Below, in pieces: positions 1 through 8,487 of a stretch of DNA of 18,873 nucleotides. The first letter of the stretch is position 1. Each line of letters opens with the position of its first letter. The stretch lies in assembly GCA_020216925.1 (NCBI GenBank), contig JAIWOL010000030.1, positions 1 through 18,873 on the forward strand, in the 5' to 3' direction. Source of the stretch: Thiobacillus sp. Its GTDB lineage: Bacteria; Pseudomonadota; Gammaproteobacteria; Burkholderiales; Thiobacillaceae. A program made the translations under genes and the position numbers. The notes beneath the pieces were generated by a model. That model made no database searches, was not told where the DNA came from, and was given only the letters and a program-made list of their open reading frames with translations.

Positions 1-1527
1 TTCGAGCGCATGCGCCATGCTGGCGCGGTCGACCTTGGTGAGGATGTCGCCGACCAGATAGGTTTTCATGTCGAGGTACTGCACCAGCGAAAGCGGGTCG
101 TCGGTGGGCGCCACCGCCGCGTGGCGGCGCAGCACTTCAACCGCAGCATAGCCTTGCAGCTCGCGCTTGAAGGCTGGCGAGAACAGCGCCTTGCGCTGCG
201 CGTCCGACAGCAGCGACACGCCGTGGAAATAGCCTTCGACGGTGTCGCGCGCCAGCGCTTCGAAAGTGGTCTTGGCGCGGAACACCTTGGGCGCCCAGTC
301 GGCCTTGGGGTACAGCCTGCCGAGTGCGCCAAAAATTGGCCGGCGCAACATCAGGGGCAGCACTGAACGCATGCGTTCTTCGTAGCGGAACCAGCGGTAA
401 CGCCGGTAGCCGGCGAAATGCTCGTCGCCGCCGTCGCCGGAGAGCGCGACTTTTACGTGTTTTCTCGCCAGCTCGCACACGCGGTAGGTAGGCAGGGCCG
501 ACGAGTCGGCGTAGGGTTCGTCGTACACGCCGGCCAGTTTGCCGACGAGGCTGAAGTCGTCGGCGGCGACGGTCTCGACGTGATGCGCCGTGCTGTAGCG
601 GTCGGCCACCTGTTGCGCGAATTCGACCTCGTTGAACGCGGGGTCGTCGAAGCCGATCGAGCAGGTGTTCACCGGCGTCTTCGACTGGGTCGCCATCATC
701 GCCACCACCGCGCTCGAATCGACGCCGCCCGACAAAAACGCCCCCAGCGGCACGTCGGCGATCATGCGCAGGCGGATCGATTCCTGCATCCGCGCAACCA
801 GCTCGGCCTCGGCTTCCGCTTCGTCCTTTACCGCCACCGGCGTGAACGGCATGTCCCAGTATTGTCTGGGCAGTGCGCGCGCCGCGCCGCGCGCGAGCGT
901 CATCGTGAACCCCGGCGGCAGTTTGTAGACGCGTTTGAAGATGGTGCGCGGCTCCGGCACGTAGCCGTAGGCGAAATATTCCTCTACCGCCAGGGGGTCG
1001 ATGTCGCGTGCCATGGCGGGATGGGCCATCAAGGATTTGAGCTCCGAACCGAAGATGAACTCGCCGGTTTCGAGAAAGGCGTAATACAGCGGCTTGACGC
1101 CGAAGCGGTCGCGCGCCACAAAGAGCGTCTGCTGGTTGCGGTCCCACAGCGCAAAGGCAAACATGCCGCGAAAACGCGTCACGCAGGCCTCGCCCCAGGC
1201 CTCCCAGGCGTGAACGATGACCTCGGTGTCGGAATGCGTGCGGAAGACATGCCCCAGGGCTTCGAGCTCGGGCACCAGTGTCTGGAAATTGTAGATTTCA
1301 CCGTTGAACACGACGACGACCGATCCGTCCTCGTTGAACAGCGGCTGCTGGCCGGTCGAAAGATCGATGATCGACAGCCGCCGGTGCCCCAGCCCCACGC
1401 CCGGCTCCAGATGCAGGCCGCCTTCATCGGGGCCGCGATGGAACTGGGTCTCGTTCATGCGATGGAGCAGCGCGCGCGCAATCTCGCTCGCTTCACGGGT
1501 ATCGAAAATGCCGGTAATGCCGCACAT
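1..1527 (-). CDS. XrtA/PEP-CTERM-associated amidotransferase, asparagine synthase-like (3' end outside window)
   Basis: The frame is open from an ATG at 1527 to the window edge, giving 509 residues with no stop, so the C-terminus is missing; the exosortase-linked family is usually about 630 aa. The protein starts MCGITGIFD, so Cys2 is the class II glutamine amidotransferase nucleophile once Met is removed, and HRGPDEGG follows near residue 31. The synthetase half carries the ATP pyrophosphatase loop SGGVDSS at residues 266-272, and the window ends in the conserved TKVDRASMAHALE motif. Family knowledge: such enzymes use glutamine-derived ammonia to amidate an acyl-adenylate, and in XrtA loci they presumably amidate a sugar acid or peptide of the EPS; the substrate is unknown. 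It is last in the visible operon, 8 nt after the preceding glycosyltransferase. Weak SD-like AGGAA lies about 13 nt upstream of the ATG. asnB itself is an alternative, but the context favours the EPS subfamily. Confidence 0.9.
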   Translation of the reverse strand, partial: MCGITGIFDTREASEIARALLHRMNETQFHRGPDEGGLHLEPGVGLGHRRLSIIDLSTGQQPLFNEDGSVVVVFNGEIYNFQTLVPELEALGHVFRTHSDTEVIVHAWEAWGEACVTRFRGMFAFALWDRNQQTLFVARDRFGVKPLYYAFLETGEFIFGSELKSLMAHPAMARDIDPLAVEEYFAYGYVPEPRTIFKRVYKLPPGFTMTLARGAARALPRQYWDMPFTPVAVKDEAEAEAELVARMQESIRLRMIADVPLGAFLSGGVDSSAVVAMMATQSKTPVNTCSIGFDDPAFNEVEFAQQVADRYSTAHHVETVAADDFSLVGKLAGVYDEPYADSSALPTYRVCELARKHVKVALSGDGGDEHFAGYRRYRWFRYEERMRSVLPLMLRRPIFGALGRLYPKADWAPKVFRAKTTFEALARDTVEGYFHGVSLLSDAQRKALFSPAFKRELQGYAAVEVLRRHAAVAPTDDPLSLVQYLDMKTYLVGDILTKVDRASMAHALE

Positions 1528-1535
1528 GGTATGAG

Positions 1536-2705
1536 TCAGGTTCCTGTCGAATTTTCGCGCGAGTTGCCGGCGTTCCAGCGTCCCAGGGTGTGATCGTAGA
1601 CCGTGGCGTAGGCCTCGGCCATGGCCGGAATGCTGAAGCGCGCTTGCGCCTCGCGGCGGGCGGCGTCGCCCTGTACCCGGATCGTTTCGGGCGCTTCGAG
1701 GTATTCAAGCAAAGCCTGCGCCATATCGGCGGCGTCGCCGGCCCGGACCAGTCGGCCATGGCCGCTGTCGACCAGTTCGACGTTGCCGCCCACCGCCGTG
1801 GCGATCACAGGCAGGCCGGTGGCCAGCGCCTCCAGTATGGTATTGGAGATGCCTTCGTTTTTCGATGGCAGCACGAACACGTCGAAGGTGCGCATGAGTT
1901 CGGCGATGTCGTGACGCTCGCCCGGCAACCAGACGAAGCGGGCCAGGCCAGCCGCGTCGAGCCGGCGCTGGCAGGCGGCACGGGCAAGGCCCTCGCCCAC
2001 GATGACCAGGCGCGTGCCGCCGGCCAGCGCGGGGGCCTGCCGGTGCAGTCGGATGTACGCCTCGACCAGCGTGGGATAGTCCTTGACCTCGACCATGCGT
2101 CCCACCGAACCGAATACCCGGCTGTCGGCATCGGCAAAGCCGGCCGGCAATCCTTCCGGACGATCGCCAGTGCGCGGGTGGAATTTTTCGCCATCGACAC
2201 CGTTGTAGATCTGGTGCAGCTTGCGCTGCGGCACGCCGATCTGCAGGCGCAGCCAGGTTTCAAGGTCGCGGCTCACGGCGATGTAGTTCGACACGAACGG
2301 CCGCGCGGCGCGGCGCAGCAGGTTGTATTTCCAGTTCTGCCCGTACAGATCGAAAACGTCGCGGCCGTGTTCGCCATGCACCGTGGCGCGGATACCCGCA
2401 GCAGCGGCGACGAACTGCGCTTCGAGTGCGGCGAGGTTGCGCGTGTGCACCAGATCCGGCCGGATGTCGCGCAGCAGTCGCCAGAGTTTTCTGGTCCAGC
2501 CCAGGCCGCGGCCGGGTGCGCGGTGCAGCGCGTGGAAATCGACGTGCTGGGCGCGGATGCGATGGCGAAAATCGCCGTAATCGGTGAGCGCCACCACGGT
2601 GTGGCGGAAGCGCTCGGCTGACAGCGTGTTGAACAGGTTGACCATGCCGTTTTCCATGCCGCCGGTATCAAACCGGTGGACGATGTGAACCACATGCGCC
2701 GTCAC
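1536..2705 (-). CDS. GT4 glycosyltransferase, PEP-CTERM/XrtA subfamily (TIGR03088-like)
   Basis: Predicted 389-aa cytoplasmic GT-B glycosyltransferase that would add a sugar during EPS repeat-unit assembly. The N-terminus (VHIVHRFDTGGMENGMVNL) is the nucleotide-sugar transferase opening typical of the exosortase-locus subfamily. The C-terminal half has GSVGRMVEVKDYPTLVEAY and the GT4 E-x7-E donor-binding motif in NEGISNTILEA. I chose the GTG at 2705 because it begins exactly at the family N-terminus and overlaps the xrtA stop by 4 nt (GTGA), a sign of translational coupling. The same frame stays open for another 520 nt upstream, but that is out-of-frame xrtA sequence with no family similarity. 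The gene lies between xrtA and the amidotransferase. Donor and acceptor sugars cannot be read from the sequence. Confidence 0.92.
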   Translation of the reverse strand: MTAHVVHIVHRFDTGGMENGMVNLFNTLSAERFRHTVVALTDYGDFRHRIRAQHVDFHALHRAPGRGLGWTRKLWRLLRDIRPDLVHTRNLAALEAQFVAAAAGIRATVHGEHGRDVFDLYGQNWKYNLLRRAARPFVSNYIAVSRDLETWLRLQIGVPQRKLHQIYNGVDGEKFHPRTGDRPEGLPAGFADADSRVFGSVGRMVEVKDYPTLVEAYIRLHRQAPALAGGTRLVIVGEGLARAACQRRLDAAGLARFVWLPGERHDIAELMRTFDVFVLPSKNEGISNTILEALATGLPVIATAVGGNVELVDSGHGRLVRAGDAADMAQALLEYLEAPETIRVQGDAARREAQARFSIPAMAEAYATVYDHTLGRWNAGNSRENSTGT

Positions 2706-4246
2706 GGGGCTTCGACTGCGGCAAGTGCGCGGGTGATCGCCGGCTGCATCTCGGCCGCAAAGCGGGCAAGCGTCGCACGCGCCGCGTGCATCGACTCCGC
2801 GTCGTCGTAGGGAGTGGCGATCAGCACCGATGCGCCGTCGTCGCGCGCGCCTGTCACCCGGTCGAAGGCCAGCACCAGCTTGGCGTACAGGTCGTTCACC
2901 GTGGGCTGGCCATTGACCACGTTCCACTGCCAGACCAGCAGGCGCTGGCCGTCTATGCTGCGCATTTTCGCCTGCCGCACGGGATGGGGCCGACCGGCAA
3001 TGTCGGCCGTGGTCAGCGTTTCTCCCACATTCGACCAGTACGGGTCCTTCTGCCTGATCATGAAATTCTGCGAATTCACCAGCTCCGCGTCCTGGCGCTG
3101 GGTAGCGTAATAGTTGATTTCGAGCAGCACGGTCTGCCGGCCGCGGGCGAACGACACGCGCGCCTGACGGTCGGCCCCTACCCAGTGCGGCGTCCAGGTG
3201 GTGAAGGGCGGGACGGGTTGCCAACCGGATGCAGCCTCGACCGCCAGCGCGGGCATGGCAGGCAGCGGGCGCGATGCCAGCCAGCTGGCGTACAGGGGGG
3301 CCGCCGCAACCAGCAGGATCGCCACGCCGGCAGCCGGCACCACGCCTATGCGGCCGACACGCGAACGGCTTAAGGCTCGCGCCGGCGCGGCAGGCTCGGG
3401 CTGGTCGTCTTCACGCCAGAAGCTGCCGATCCAGAACAGCAGGAGCATGACAAAACCGAAGAACACCCAGCCGTAGATGTAATGGTCAACGCCCAGCGCG
3501 AGCTTCATGTCCGACAGATGCGCGATCATCACAATCATGTAGGCGCGGCCACTGTTGGCGAAAACCGGCACGATGAGCGCGGCTATGGAAAACAGCAGAC
3601 GACGTTTCCAGGAGCGGTAGGTGAGATAGGCATAGAGCACGCCAAGCGTCACCGAAGCGATGAGGTAACGCAGCCCCGAACAACCCTCGACCACCGACCA
3701 GTCGCCGCTGGGAATGCTGAAGAACATGCCTTCGCGGTAGACGGGAATGCCGGTGAACTGCAGCATCGCCACGGTGAAATCGGCGGTCACGCCCATCAGC
3801 GGCTGGATCAGGAATTCCCCCACCGGCACAGCGAAGAACAGGAACATCAGCGGGAAGAACAGCGCCCATACCACGGCCCAGCCCAGCACGGCCCACACCG
3901 CGGAAACCAGCAGCGCGATGAAGGCATACTGCGCGACGACATTCACGCTGCCCGCGTCGGCCAGCAGCCAGCCGGCAGCGGCTACCGCCAAGGCCAGCAG
4001 CCCCCGCCCGTCGGGATGCGGGACGAGTGTCGCCAGCACGGCGCGACGGCGCCAGATCAGCCATAGGCTGATGGGAAAAATGACGTATCCATGCGCAAAC
4101 GTCTCGGAGCGCTCCCACACTTCGACCATGGAAAAGAAGGTGGGCCAGAGCAGCGCAAAAATCGCGGCCACCACGACAGCCAAGGCCAGCCCCGCGCGCA
4201 TCCAGCTGGACGGGGGGACTGAGGCCGAATCGGACAGGGGTTTCAT
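2702..4246 (-). CDS. xrtA: Exosortase A with fused EpsI domain
   Basis: This is a 514-aa multi-pass inner-membrane cysteine protease/transpeptidase-like enzyme that recognises the C-terminal PEP-CTERM signal of secreted proteins. About eight hydrophobic segments fill residues 18-275. The exosortase catalytic residues are visible: Cys189 in VEGCSGLRY, Arg234 in NSGRAY and His255 in DHYIYGW. After a transmembrane segment near 303-322, residues about 325-514 form an EpsI-like periplasmic domain (GWQPVPPFTTW, NYYATQRQDAELVNS). EpsI is a separate protein in some exosortase systems and fused in the XrtA type. The ATG at 4246 overlaps the upstream glycosyltransferase stop (ATGA) and the stop overlaps the next gene (GTGA), so translation is probably coupled on both sides. 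Upstream extension of the frame is out-of-frame glycosyltransferase sequence. A PEP-CTERM protein at 17652 is a candidate substrate. Confidence 0.96.
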   Translation of the reverse strand: MKPLSDSASVPPSSWMRAGLALAVVVAAIFALLWPTFFSMVEVWERSETFAHGYVIFPISLWLIWRRRAVLATLVPHPDGRGLLALAVAAAGWLLADAGSVNVVAQYAFIALLVSAVWAVLGWAVVWALFFPLMFLFFAVPVGEFLIQPLMGVTADFTVAMLQFTGIPVYREGMFFSIPSGDWSVVEGCSGLRYLIASVTLGVLYAYLTYRSWKRRLLFSIAALIVPVFANSGRAYMIVMIAHLSDMKLALGVDHYIYGWVFFGFVMLLLFWIGSFWREDDQPEPAAPARALSRSRVGRIGVVPAAGVAILLVAAAPLYASWLASRPLPAMPALAVEAASGWQPVPPFTTWTPHWVGADRQARVSFARGRQTVLLEINYYATQRQDAELVNSQNFMIRQKDPYWSNVGETLTTADIAGRPHPVRQAKMRSIDGQRLLVWQWNVVNGQPTVNDLYAKLVLAFDRVTGARDDGASVLIATPYDDAESMHAARATLARFAAEMQPAITRALAAVEAP

Positions 4247-5463
4247 ACGGTACAGGTCTCCAGCGCACCGCGCACCGCTGTGGTTGCGTCCAGCGACGTT
4301 TCCACCGCAGCCAGATTGCGCGTCCAGTCGTAACGTTCGAGGATACAGGCGCGTGCGTGCGGATTGCGCGCAGGCTGCCGCGCGCAGGCAATCACGCTGG
4401 CAGCGAATTCGGTTGCATCGCGGGCGAGCGTGTACTCCCGGCCGGCCTCGGCGCGGATGCCTTCCGCCGCCTGCGGGCTGGTGACAACCGGGCAGGCCAT
4501 CGCCATTGCCTCCAGCACCTTGTTCTGCACGCCGCGCGCGATGCGCAGCGGCGCCACCGCGCACACGGCGTGCGCCAGATAGGGCCGCACGTCCGGCACG
4601 CTACCGGTCACGATCACGCCGGGCTGGCGGGCGAGCGCCAGCACGGCATCGCTGGGGCGGCTGCCCACGACGACAAAGCGCGCAGCCGGCACGGCATCGT
4701 GGATGGCGGGAAACATGCGCTCGGCAAACCAGGTGACGGCATCGACGTTGGGCCAGTAGTCCATCGCCCCGGTGAACACAATGGCGCGCTCTTCGCTCCT
4801 GAAGGGAGTGTCGTAGGCCCGCTCGGGTGAAAAATACTCGGCATCGACGCCGTTCTCGAACGCGCCGATGCGTCCGGCCGCGTCCGGCACGCGGGCTTTC
4901 AGGAGCGCGGCTTCATCCCGGGAAACCAGCAGGGTGGCATCGAACTGCCGTGCAATTTGCGCTTCCCATCTGGCCAGTTTTTTTCCTTCGCGCGCGTAAA
5001 TCCAGGATAAGGGCCAGCGCTGGGTGGTGGCGTATTGCGTCCATTTGTCGGAGTCGACATCGACCATGTCGAGCACGCGCTTTTCCAGCGGCGGCATGAA
5101 CTGCGCCATGGCGGACGAGAATGCGAGTCCGTGCGTCACCTCGCCAGCCTGCGCAAGCGCGTGCGCCCAGGCATGCAGACCGGCATGACGGTAGTACGGC
5201 AGGGTAAGCGCTTCGCCGGAGAGCAGGCCCGAGAGGCTGAACAGCCTGGCCCGGCGCGCGTTCAGCGGCACAAGCTTCACCGACGCACAGTAAGGCTGCA
5301 ATGCCTCCGCGTACTGCCAGTCCTGCGGATCGTCGACAAAGGCGCCGAGATGGATGCTGTAACGGTTAGACAGATGCCGCAGCAGGTGGAACGAGCGGAT
5401 TTTGTCGCCCTTGTTGGGTGGAAACGGGATGCGATGCGCGAGGAAAAGCAGGCCCGGTTTCAT
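4243..5463 (-). CDS. GT4 glycosyltransferase, PEP-CTERM/XrtA subfamily (TIGR03087-like)
   Basis: Predicted 406-aa GT-B glycosyltransferase for EPS assembly on the cytoplasmic face of the membrane. The N-terminus FLAHRIPFPPNKGDKIRSFH is characteristic of the subfamily found in exosortase A loci. The GT4 half includes FENGVDAEYFSPE, VFTGAMDYWPNVDAVTWF and RGVQNKVLEAMAMACPVV, the last being the donor-binding region near the C-terminus. The ATG at 5463 is 2 nt after the FemAB-like gene stop, and the 3' end overlaps xrtA by 4 nt. No signal peptide or membrane span is evident. The sugar specificity is unknown; a two-domain GT4 fold is clear, the pathway assignment rests on the N-terminal motif and the neighbourhood. 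Confidence 0.92.
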   Translation of the reverse strand: MKPGLLFLAHRIPFPPNKGDKIRSFHLLRHLSNRYSIHLGAFVDDPQDWQYAEALQPYCASVKLVPLNARRARLFSLSGLLSGEALTLPYYRHAGLHAWAHALAQAGEVTHGLAFSSAMAQFMPPLEKRVLDMVDVDSDKWTQYATTQRWPLSWIYAREGKKLARWEAQIARQFDATLLVSRDEAALLKARVPDAAGRIGAFENGVDAEYFSPERAYDTPFRSEERAIVFTGAMDYWPNVDAVTWFAERMFPAIHDAVPAARFVVVGSRPSDAVLALARQPGVIVTGSVPDVRPYLAHAVCAVAPLRIARGVQNKVLEAMAMACPVVTSPQAAEGIRAEAGREYTLARDATEFAASVIACARQPARNPHARACILERYDWTRNLAAVETSLDATTAVRGALETCTV

Positions 5464-5465
5464 AT

Positions 5466-6530
5466 TCAGCCAAGCTGTCTGACGATGTGCGGCCCGATCA
5501 TGTTGGCCAGCGGCAGCGGCAGCTTTTTCCAGGCCTGAATGAAGAGCCGGTATTTGGGATTCAACGGATTGATCTCGGGCATGGTCCGGTCGCTCACCAG
5601 GAAATATTCGTAGTAAAGCGGCGCAGCCTCGAATCCCCAGTTTTTCTTGAAATCGAACGAGCCGGTGCCCTGTTTGCTGCGGCCGAAATCAAATACCTTG
5701 AAGCCCCGTTCGCAGGCGCGCCGCATCAGATCCCAGTACATGAAATCGTTGCCCGCGACTGCGCGCGCGGCGTCCGTGCCGCCCCCGTAGTAGGGCAGGA
5801 CTTCGTCGCGGAAATAAAAGGACATCACGCTGGCGATCAGCTCGCCCTCGCGCACGATGGTCAGCACTTCGCAATCCTCGCCGAACTCCGACTTGAGCAG
5901 ACGGAAGAACTGGCGCGAGAAAACCGGGGTGCCCAACCGGTGCACACTGGCGGAATACGCCCTGAAAAAACGCTCGGTATCGGTGTCGATCTCGCCTGTG
6001 AGTCCTGCCTTGATGCCTTTGCGCACCATGGCCCGCTGTTTGCGCGGGATGGCATTCATGTTGGCTTCGACTTCGGGCTGGATTGCCCGCTTGAAGGTGA
6101 CGTAGAGCGATTTGGTCGGCCAGCCGGGATGCTGCGCCGTCTGGTTGCGGTATTCGAGCGCCCCGACCTTGAGCCGGGTGGCAAGCGACTGAGCCGCACT
6201 GTCGAGCGCACGATAGGCCTCGTCGTCATCGGCGACGACGCCGCCGTAGGCGCAAAAGGGCAAAGACCCCAGGCTGTGGCCAAACACCCGGCTCTTGATT
6301 TCGGCCAGCGGCAGCACGCCGACGATATCACCCGCCCGCTCGGCCAGGAGAAAATGCGTGCGATGGCCAAAAGCCCGCTGGATCACGCGCTGCCAGCCCG
6401 CCCGATGGAAGAAGGTCGCATCGGGGTGCGCGAACACATAGGCGTCCCAGCGCACCCGGTCGGCTTCGGCCAGGGCACGTACCTTGACAGCGCCCCTGCC
6501 GGTAACCGGGGCAAACGATTCGTCGGACAT
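5466..6530 (-). CDS. FemAB-family XrtA/PEP-CTERM-associated protein (GNAT fold)
   Basis: The 354-aa protein resembles FemA/FemB-type aminoacyl or acyl transferases with a double GNAT fold. Visible features are HPDATFFHRAGWQRVIQRAFGH near residues 40-60, LAERAGDIVGVLPLAEIKS, the GNDFMYWDLMRRACERG segment, the FDFGRSKQGTGSFDFKK segment and a conserved tail ending NMIGPHIVRQLG. Family knowledge: FemAB proteins transfer aminoacyl groups onto peptidoglycan precursors; the exosortase-associated branch (TIGR03019) is conserved in these loci but its reaction is not established. Transfer of an acyl or amino-acid group to the EPS or its carrier is an inference. I chose the ATG at 6530, 2 nt after the deacetylase stop; an in-frame ATG at 6572 would overlap the deacetylase by 40 nt and adds an unconserved Arg/Pro-rich leader. 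Confidence 0.9.
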   Translation of the reverse strand: MSDESFAPVTGRGAVKVRALAEADRVRWDAYVFAHPDATFFHRAGWQRVIQRAFGHRTHFLLAERAGDIVGVLPLAEIKSRVFGHSLGSLPFCAYGGVVADDDEAYRALDSAAQSLATRLKVGALEYRNQTAQHPGWPTKSLYVTFKRAIQPEVEANMNAIPRKQRAMVRKGIKAGLTGEIDTDTERFFRAYSASVHRLGTPVFSRQFFRLLKSEFGEDCEVLTIVREGELIASVMSFYFRDEVLPYYGGGTDAARAVAGNDFMYWDLMRRACERGFKVFDFGRSKQGTGSFDFKKNWGFEAAPLYYEYFLVSDRTMPEINPLNPKYRLFIQAWKKLPLPLANMIGPHIVRQLG

Positions 6531-6532
6531 GT

Positions 6533-7366
6533 TCACTGCGGAGTCAGGAAAACGCGGTCGACGCGATCCCATTCAAAGTCGTTGAAAAGTTGCCGCAGTC
6601 TGCCCGGCATACGTTGCAGATTGACGTAATGCCGGAACCGCGTCTTGACGGGCAGGCCCGACTGGCGCGGCTGCTCGGCATCGACTTCCCAGGGATGGAA
6701 ATAAAACATGCACGGCGCGCGATCCCGCTCGTTGACGCGGCGCAGCATCCAGCGCGACATTGAATACGGCAGCAGACGAAACCAGCCGCCGCCCGCCGCC
6801 GGCAGATTGCGGCCCATCATGGGCACGGTCGTCGGCGGCAATTCGAGGATGCCCGATTCACCGTTGGGCCGGTGCGGAAAACGCGGCGCATCCGGCATGC
6901 CGTAATGGTCGTGCTTCACCGGATAAATGCTGGAGCTGTAGACATAACCGGCGTTTTCCAGCTCGCCCACTGCCCACCAGTTGGCGTGACTGATGGAAAA
7001 ACTCGGCGCGCGATAGCCGCGAACGGCCACCGCGCCGATGTCTTCGAGAATGCCCTTGGCGCGCACGATGTCTTCGCGGAACTGGGCCGGCGTGAGGTCG
7101 CTGGCGCGCTGGTGGCCATAGCCATGACTGGCGAGCTCGTGTCCGGCTGCGACGATGCGGCGCACCACCTGCGGGTGACGCTCGGCAATCCAGCCGAGGG
7201 TGAAAAAGGTGGCCTTGGCTCCGGCCTCGTCGAGCAGCGCCAGAATCAGGTCGACGTTGCGCTCCACCCGGCACGGCAGGCTGTCCCAGTCTTCACGGCG
7301 GATATGCGGCGCAAAGGCGGAAACCTGGAAATAGTCCTCGACATCGATAGACATGGCGTTCTTCAT
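6533..7366 (-). CDS. XrtA-system polysaccharide deacetylase (NodB/CE4 family)
   Basis: This 277-aa enzyme belongs to carbohydrate esterase family 4 and would remove N-acetyl groups from EPS amino sugars using a divalent metal. The conserved motifs are present in order: SIDVEDYFQ (catalytic/metal Asp and Glu around residues 8-11), HGYGH with metal ligands His81 and His85, RGYRAPSFSI from residue 116, and FYFHPWEVD containing His224. No signal peptide is seen, and the protein begins directly at the catalytic domain, so a cytoplasmic site is possible; this is typical of the exosortase-linked subfamily (TIGR03006-like). The ATG shares one base with the wecB stop (TAATG) and is preceded by GAGGG, supporting this start; MSIDVED four codons later is an alternative. 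Its position beside wecB suggests that GlcNAc or ManNAc residues are the substrate. Confidence 0.93.
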   Translation of the reverse strand: MKNAMSIDVEDYFQVSAFAPHIRREDWDSLPCRVERNVDLILALLDEAGAKATFFTLGWIAERHPQVVRRIVAAGHELASHGYGHQRASDLTPAQFREDIVRAKGILEDIGAVAVRGYRAPSFSISHANWWAVGELENAGYVYSSSIYPVKHDHYGMPDAPRFPHRPNGESGILELPPTTVPMMGRNLPAAGGGWFRLLPYSMSRWMLRRVNERDRAPCMFYFHPWEVDAEQPRQSGLPVKTRFRHYVNLQRMPGRLRQLFNDFEWDRVDRVFLTPQ

Positions 7367-8469
7367 TACGCAGCCCTCAATCCTTTCTGCATTGGCAGCC
7401 AGCCCTTGAGGGCATGGGCAATGCGCGTGGCCGCGCGGCCATCCCAGTATTCCGGAATGCGGCCGCGCTTGCCGCCATTGGCCATCACGTCGTCGAAGGC
7501 ACGGCGAATCGCAGCGGGCGACGGGCCGACCAGCGTGTTGGTGCCCTCGTCGAGGGTGATCGGACGCTCGGTGTTTTCGCGCAGGGTCAGGCAGGGTACG
7601 CCCAGCGCCGTGGTTTCTTCCTGTAGCCCCCCGGAGTCGGTGAGCACCAGTTTCGCGTCGCGCATCAGCCCCAGCATCTCCAGATAACCGACGGGGGGCA
7701 GCACGCGCAGGCCATCGAGTTTGTCGGCCAGGCCGAATTTTTCGATGTTGGCGCGGGTGCGCGGATGCAGCGGTGTCACCACGGGCAGCTGGCGGTTGAT
7801 TTCGGCAATCACCCCGAGCAGGGCCGCGAGCGTGTCGGGGTCGTCGACGTTCGACGGGCGGTGCAGCGTCAACACGGCGTACTCCCCCACGGCGGCTCCG
7901 AGCGTGGCGGCGGCAGGCACGGCGCGCGCGAGGTTGCGGTGCAGGGTATCGATCATGACGTTGCCGACAAATTCCACCCGCGCCGGGTCTATCCCTTCGC
8001 GCATCAGGTTGGCCAGCGCGCTTTTTTCCGTGGTGAACAGCAGATCGGACAACTGGTCGGTGAGAACGCGGTTGATCTCTTCGGGCATCGCGCGGTCGTA
8101 ACTGCGCAGGCCGGCCTCGACGTGGATGACCCGCACCCCGCGCTTGGCCGCGACCAGGGCGCAGGCAATCGTCGAGTTGACGTCGCCCACCACCAGCACG
8201 GCCTGGGGTTGGGCGCGTTCGAGCACCGGTTCGAACCGTTTCATGATTTCAGCCGTCTGCACGGCGTGGCTGGCCGATCCGACCTCCAGGTGATGGTCAG
8301 GCTGGGGAATCCCCAGATCGGCGAAGAAACTGTCGCTCATCGCCGCGTCGTAATGCTGTCCGGTGTGCAGCAACTGCGCAGCAATGCCGGCCTCGCGCAG
8401 CGCGGCCATGACCGGCGCGATCTTCATGAAATTGGGACGCGCGCCGGCAACGCACAGTATCTGGGTCAT
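7366..8469 (-). CDS. wecB: UDP-N-acetylglucosamine 2-epimerase (non-hydrolysing)
   Basis: The 367-aa product interconverts UDP-GlcNAc and UDP-ManNAc, supplying an amino-sugar precursor for EPS. Diagnostic segments are GARPNFMKIAP at the N-terminus, HTGQHYD, VVGDVNST, HVEAGLRSYDRAMPEEINR, TLHRPSNVDD, and the C-terminal DSGGLQEETTALGVP followed by LRENTERP. The length fits the family. I chose the ATG at 8469, whose MTQILCVAGARPNF matches the usual N-terminus; a TTG at 8487, immediately after the ATPase stop, would add six residues and is the alternative. Neither start has a strong SD. The 3' end shares one base with the deacetylase start, so the two enzymes are likely made together. Confidence 0.94.
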   Translation of the reverse strand: MTQILCVAGARPNFMKIAPVMAALREAGIAAQLLHTGQHYDAAMSDSFFADLGIPQPDHHLEVGSASHAVQTAEIMKRFEPVLERAQPQAVLVVGDVNSTIACALVAAKRGVRVIHVEAGLRSYDRAMPEEINRVLTDQLSDLLFTTEKSALANLMREGIDPARVEFVGNVMIDTLHRNLARAVPAAATLGAAVGEYAVLTLHRPSNVDDPDTLAALLGVIAEINRQLPVVTPLHPRTRANIEKFGLADKLDGLRVLPPVGYLEMLGLMRDAKLVLTDSGGLQEETTALGVPCLTLRENTERPITLDEGTNTLVGPSPAAIRRAFDDVMANGGKRGRIPEYWDGRAATRIAHALKGWLPMQKGLRAA

Positions 8470-8487
8470 GGGATGCGAACCCGGCAA

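Noticed and set aside
418..1593. Long rightward open frame (391 aa) opposite the amidotransferase gene
   Set aside because: Antisense to a gene with clear family motifs; its translation is Arg/His-rich with no recognisable domain. Typical of high-GC coding DNA.
2706..3224. N-terminal extension of the TIGR03088-like glycosyltransferase
   Set aside because: This stretch is xrtA in another frame. Family similarity begins exactly at the GTG at 2705.
4247..4564. N-terminal extension of xrtA
   Set aside because: The stretch lies in the upstream glycosyltransferase gene, and the exosortase N-terminus fits ATG 4246 with its ATGA overlap.
5418..6629. Rightward 403-aa open frame opposite the FemAB-like gene
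   Set aside because: Antisense shadow of a motif-supported gene and without its own ribosome site or family features.
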